Source of the DNA: an uncultured Prevotella sp.
GTDB lineage: Bacteria; Bacteroidota; Bacteroidia; Bacteroidales; Bacteroidaceae
Assembly: GCA_937906765.1 (NCBI GenBank)
Contig: CALCUV010000120.1
Coordinates: 1 to 24,190, forward strand
Direction: 5' to 3'
Length of the DNA stretch: 24,190 bases
The position numbers and the translations under genes are program-made. Shown one piece after another: positions 22,145 through 24,190 of this stretch (its first letter is position 1; each line of letters starts with the position of its first letter). The notes beneath the pieces were generated by a model. It had not been told where the DNA came from. It searched no databases and worked only from the letters and a program-made list of their open reading frames with translations.

Positions 22145-23467
22145 ATGAAAAAAACATCTATCCTCCTCGCTCTCTTCCCCCTTTTAGCAACTGCACAATC
22201 ACCGTCTGTTGCCATTAAGGATTACTTCAAGAAAGTCATTAGTGCTCCCGCCGGAACACTTGCTCCTGCGCCTGATGCTACATTACAAACAGCACAGATT
22301 TCTGCCGACGAAGCATGGACACTTTGGCAAGAAAGTTTCACGGAAGCCTCTTGTTACACCAAGCAAGCGATTTCTGCCGACTCACAAGGGGCATACGAAA
22401 TTCCCGAAACCTTAGAACCCAACGCCCGCATGCCTTATTACTACGGCACAAAGGGAGAAAAGCCTGCCGAGGGTTATCCCTTCTTCCTTTATCTCCATGG
22501 TTCGGGACCGAAAGCGAATGAATGGGCTACGGGACTCAAACTTGCCAATTATTTCAAGGACGGTCCGAGCGCTTATCTCGTTCCTCAGATTCCGAATGAG
22601 GGAGAATATTACCGCTGGTGGCAACGTGGCAAGCAATATGTGTGGCAACACGTGTTGCGTAGCGCACTCGTGGATAAAAACATCAATCCCCTTCGCCTTT
22701 ATTTCTTTGGAATTTCCGAGGGAGGTTATGGCAGTCAGCGCTTAGCGAGTTTCTATGCCGACTATCTCGCAGGTGCGGGTCCGATGGCGGGAGGCGAACC
22801 GCTCCAGAATGCTCCTGCTGAAAACTTAATGCACACGGCTTTCTCGCTTCGCACAGGTGAACTCGACCGCGCCTATTATCGCGACATTTTAACCCGTCGC
22901 ACGGGTGCCGCTCTCGATACTTTAGCGGCTCATTTCCCAGGTTATTACCGCCATTGGATTCATCTTCCCGAGGGGCGCGGACATAGCATTGACTATGCGC
23001 CTACAACGCCCTGGTTGGCCGAACATGTGCGCAACGCAGCGCCTCAAGTGTTCCGCTGGGAGAATTTTGAGATGGACGGCTGGAAGCGCAATGCCTTCTA
23101 CAACCTAAAGGTGGTGGAAGAAGTGGCAGACAGCGCTGGCAACCGCACGTTCTACACCTACGAAACCCGTAAGAACGAGATTTACATTACTGCCGACCAC
23201 GTGGCTTACGAAATTACGATTCGCGATCCGGGAATGGGTATTCCCTTAAGCCAAGTGAAGCACTGCACTCCCTCTGCCCACGGAAAGTTACGCATTTTCC
23301 TTGACGATCGTCTCTTTAACCCCAAGCGCGCAGTCACGGTTTTTGTAAACGGCAAGCAGGTATTTAAGGGCAAACTCCAACCCAATGCCGCGGCACTCGC
23401 AGAAAGCATCGCCACTTTCGCCGATCCCTGTCGCTGCTTCCCCTATGCAGTGGACGCAACGTGGTAA
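22145..23467 (+). CDS. secreted alpha/beta hydrolase (esterase/peptidase-like)
   Basis: The start at 22145 gives a signal peptide (MKKTSILLALFPLLATAQS) and 440 residues in total. The frame can be extended to an ATG at 22118, but that lies inside the palindrome. The fold shows the oxyanion motif YLHGSG (116-121), the nucleophile elbow GISEGG with Ser191, and a candidate histidine in GRGHSIDY (His280); Asp241 is a possible acid. The C-terminal part (about 310-440) is beta-rich with FYNLKVV, AYEITIRD and AVTVFVNGKQV, resembling a carbohydrate-active or fibronectin-like accessory region. It is likely a periplasmic or outer-surface esterase or phospholipase-like enzyme; the substrate is unknown. 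A clear terminator follows. Confidence 0.82.
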   Translation: MKKTSILLALFPLLATAQSPSVAIKDYFKKVISAPAGTLAPAPDATLQTAQISADEAWTLWQESFTEASCYTKQAISADSQGAYEIPETLEPNARMPYYYGTKGEKPAEGYPFFLYLHGSGPKANEWATGLKLANYFKDGPSAYLVPQIPNEGEYYRWWQRGKQYVWQHVLRSALVDKNINPLRLYFFGISEGGYGSQRLASFYADYLAGAGPMAGGEPLQNAPAENLMHTAFSLRTGELDRAYYRDILTRRTGAALDTLAAHFPGYYRHWIHLPEGRGHSIDYAPTTPWLAEHVRNAAPQVFRWENFEMDGWKRNAFYNLKVVEEVADSAGNRTFYTYETRKNEIYITADHVAYEITIRDPGMGIPLSQVKHCTPSAHGKLRIFLDDRLFNPKRAVTVFVNGKQVFKGKLQPNAAALAESIATFADPCRCFPYAVDATW

Positions 23468-23492
23468 CAGTTCATACTCATTTATTTATATA

Positions 23493-23538
23493 ACCGTGAA
23501 GCAGACACTGAATCCCCCGTCTGCTTCACGGTTTTTTT
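23493..23538 (+). terminator. terminator after the secreted hydrolase
   Basis: ACCGTGAAGCAGAC (23493-23506) pairs perfectly with GTCTGCTTCACGGT (23519-23532) around a 12-base loop, followed by seven Ts. Confidence 0.92.
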
Positions 23539-23756
23539 ATGCCCATTATTTTAATGAAAACAAAAAGAGACTAAAGTAAAATTCAAAGTAACTTTAGAAA
23601 AAGAATTTGAGGGTTTGTTTTTCCCATTTCTATTTCTGTAAAAAGGAGGTCTGGATGAGGGCGACGCGAAACGTGAAAGAATCCTTTCACAACTACCACA
23701 AAATTCCATTTTAAGCAACTTAATCAAACAAAATGTAATTAAATTTCCGTTTTCTC
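23539..23756. other. intergenic stretch before the histidine leader
   Basis: No gene is convincing here. The stretch contains a lone AGTAACTTT (about 23587) and a small GTGAAAG-AATC-CTTTCAC hairpin (23673-23690). GGAGGT stands before an ATG at about 23655, opening a 19-codon frame with no promoter; I do not call it. Confidence 0.5.
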
Positions 23757-23787
23757 TTGCCATTTTGAAATATAACCCCTATATTTG
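23757..23787 (+). promoter_or_regulatory. promoter of the histidine operon
   Basis: TTG (23757-23759), a 20-base spacer and TATATTTG (23780-23787) fit the Bacteroidetes consensus. Transcription would begin near 23794, about 16 bases before the leader-peptide ATG. Confidence 0.75.
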
Positions 23788-23809
23788 CCAACGAAACAAC
23801 ACACAAACT

Positions 23810-23881
23810 ATGCAGACTCAGAATACACATAATCGTTTTCACCATCATTTCCTACCAAAAGGCGGGTTGAGACGTGTGTAA
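23810..23881 (+). CDS. hisL: histidine operon leader peptide
   Basis: This 23-codon frame from ATG 23810 to TAA 23881 encodes MQTQNT then HNRFHHHF and a basic tail. Four of the first thirteen residues are histidine, three of them consecutive (codons CAC CAT CAT, 23840-23848). It sits between a consensus promoter and a rho-independent terminator directly upstream of hisG, the arrangement of a translation-coupled attenuator. When charged histidyl-tRNA is scarce, the ribosome should stall on the His run. Confidence 0.88.
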   Translation: MQTQNTHNRFHHHFLPKGGLRRV

Positions 23882-23914
23882 ACGGTGTGTATCTAAGTGA
23901 TATAACTCTTATTC

Positions 23915-23961
23915 TCGAGGCTCTCCCGATGTTGTGATGGGGTGAGCCTCGATATTTTTTT
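23915..23961 (+). terminator. histidine attenuator terminator (with candidate antiterminator)
   Basis: TCGAGGCTC (23915-23923) pairs with GAGCCTCGA (23944-23952). Inner CCC/GGG pairing extends the stem past one mismatch, and a run of seven Ts (23955-23961) follows 30 bases before hisG. The alternative partner is in the leader coding region: GGG (23864-23866) with CCC (23925-23927) and GAG (23869-23871) with CTC (23921-23923). That pairing would open the terminator when a ribosome is stalled at 23840-23848. The alternative helix is short, so the antiterminator is a hypothesis. Confidence 0.82.
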
Positions 23962-23990
23962 GAATTAACACTAACACAAGTCTAACTTCT

Positions 23991-24190
23991 ATGTTACGTA
24001 TAGCAATACAGTCGAAAGGTCGCCTTCATGACGACACGATGGCACTCCTTGCCGAAGCCGGCATCAAGATTGACAAATCCAAGCGCACCCTTCAGCGTCT
24101 TCCAACCGCTGCGTTCTCCTCCTCCCGCGAAATAGGAAATATAGATGGGCAGCATGGGAAGCAGGCACGGCGAAATGAAGGTGATGATTC
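23991..24190 (+). CDS. hisG: ATP phosphoribosyltransferase, 5' end, apparently truncated by a chimeric join
   Basis: HisG catalyses the first step of histidine synthesis, ATP plus PRPP to phosphoribosyl-ATP. The start MLRIAIQSKGRLHDDTMALL and the following AEAGIKIDKSKRTL are clear HisG N-terminus (residues 1-34, to about 24092). Typical Bacteroidetes HisG then continues with a segment like LVQSSNFP..FLRDDDIP. Here the frame stays open to the window end but reads QRLPTAAFSSSREIGNIDGQ, which is unlike HisG. The opposite strand in that stretch encodes a CcdA/DsbD-like segment. Only the first 100 or so bases should be trusted as hisG. Regulation is by the attenuator directly upstream. Confidence 0.8.
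   Translation, partial: MLRIAIQSKGRLHDDTMALLAEAGIKIDKSKRTLQRLPTAAFSSSREIGNIDGQHGKQARRNEGDD
24072..24190 (-). CDS. CcdA/DsbD-like membrane protein fragment (partial, probable chimera)
   Basis: On the minus strand from the window edge the frame reads IITFISPCLLPMLPIYISYF, then AGGGERSGWKTLKGALGFV. The SPCxLPxxPxYxSYxxG pattern is the first transmembrane helix of the cytochrome c biogenesis CcdA/DsbD family, which passes electrons across the membrane through its conserved cysteine. Homology appears to stop near 24072, where the strand becomes the complement of hisG. The gene is thus a short fragment joined to hisG tail-first. Only about 40 residues are visible, so the family call rests on this motif. 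Confidence 0.6.

Noticed and set aside
23655..23714. 19-codon frame with a GGAGGT just upstream, ahead of the histidine leader
   Set aside because: It has a good Shine-Dalgarno but no promoter, and it contains only scattered His codons. Shine-Dalgarno use is rare in this phylum, so chance is likely.

Overview
The window looks like a Bacteroidales chromosome, probably Prevotellaceae-like. The sequence-level reasons are Bacteroidetes-type promoters (TTG, 19-20 bases, TAnnTTTG), almost no Shine-Dalgarno sequences, LytS/LytTR signalling beside a MacB-type exporter, a DUF3332 lipoprotein, and a coaBC-DUF4835-recN cluster. The genus is an inference. No rRNA, tRNA, CRISPR array or transposase gene was recognised.

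Layout. Positions 1-1820 hold the 3' part of an ABC exporter operon (ATPase, then MacB-like permease). A LytS-type histidine kinase and a LytTR response regulator follow (2016-3996). A type II NADH dehydrogenase (4556-5935) has its own promoter and terminator. On the minus strand are proC and proB, separated by a small GxxExxY (PD-(D/E)XK-like) gene embedded in oligonucleotide repeats (6155-8609). Next come a DUF3332 lipoprotein, a free-methionine-sulfoxide reductase plus NUDIX hydrolase pair, and an XRE-cupin regulator with an acyl-CoA ligase (8919-12922). The minus-strand block 13100-18897 reads coaBC, DUF4835, recN and a TPR protein with a degenerate trypsin-like domain. Then plus-strand genes: an 85-residue unknown, a hotdog thioesterase, aroB, DUF554 and a secreted alpha/beta hydrolase. 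The right end carries a histidine attenuator (leader peptide with HHH, then a terminator) ahead of the start of hisG.

The most notable non-coding features are as follows. (1) A recurrent intergenic element has a purine-rich heptamer array after one stop codon, a spacer, and the complementary array before the next start codon, with a conserved CCATGCGG at the inner edge of some arms (16.6, 20.0 and 21.2 kb, plus a remnant at 13.0 kb). Related oligomer arrays lie at 3.2, 4.4 and 7.1-7.8 kb, the last enclosing the GxxExxY gene. (2) A multi-hairpin, REP-like palindrome sits at 22.06-22.13 kb. (3) A 22-base-period CCGAGTTTG pair occurs at two loci. (4) AGTAACTT/AAGTTACT inverted repeats occur in four intergenic regions.

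The last ~100 bases appear chimeric. The hisG reading stops resembling HisG after about 34 codons, and the opposite strand there reads as a CcdA/DsbD-type membrane segment. The two readings share about 21 bases, which suggests a false assembly join.
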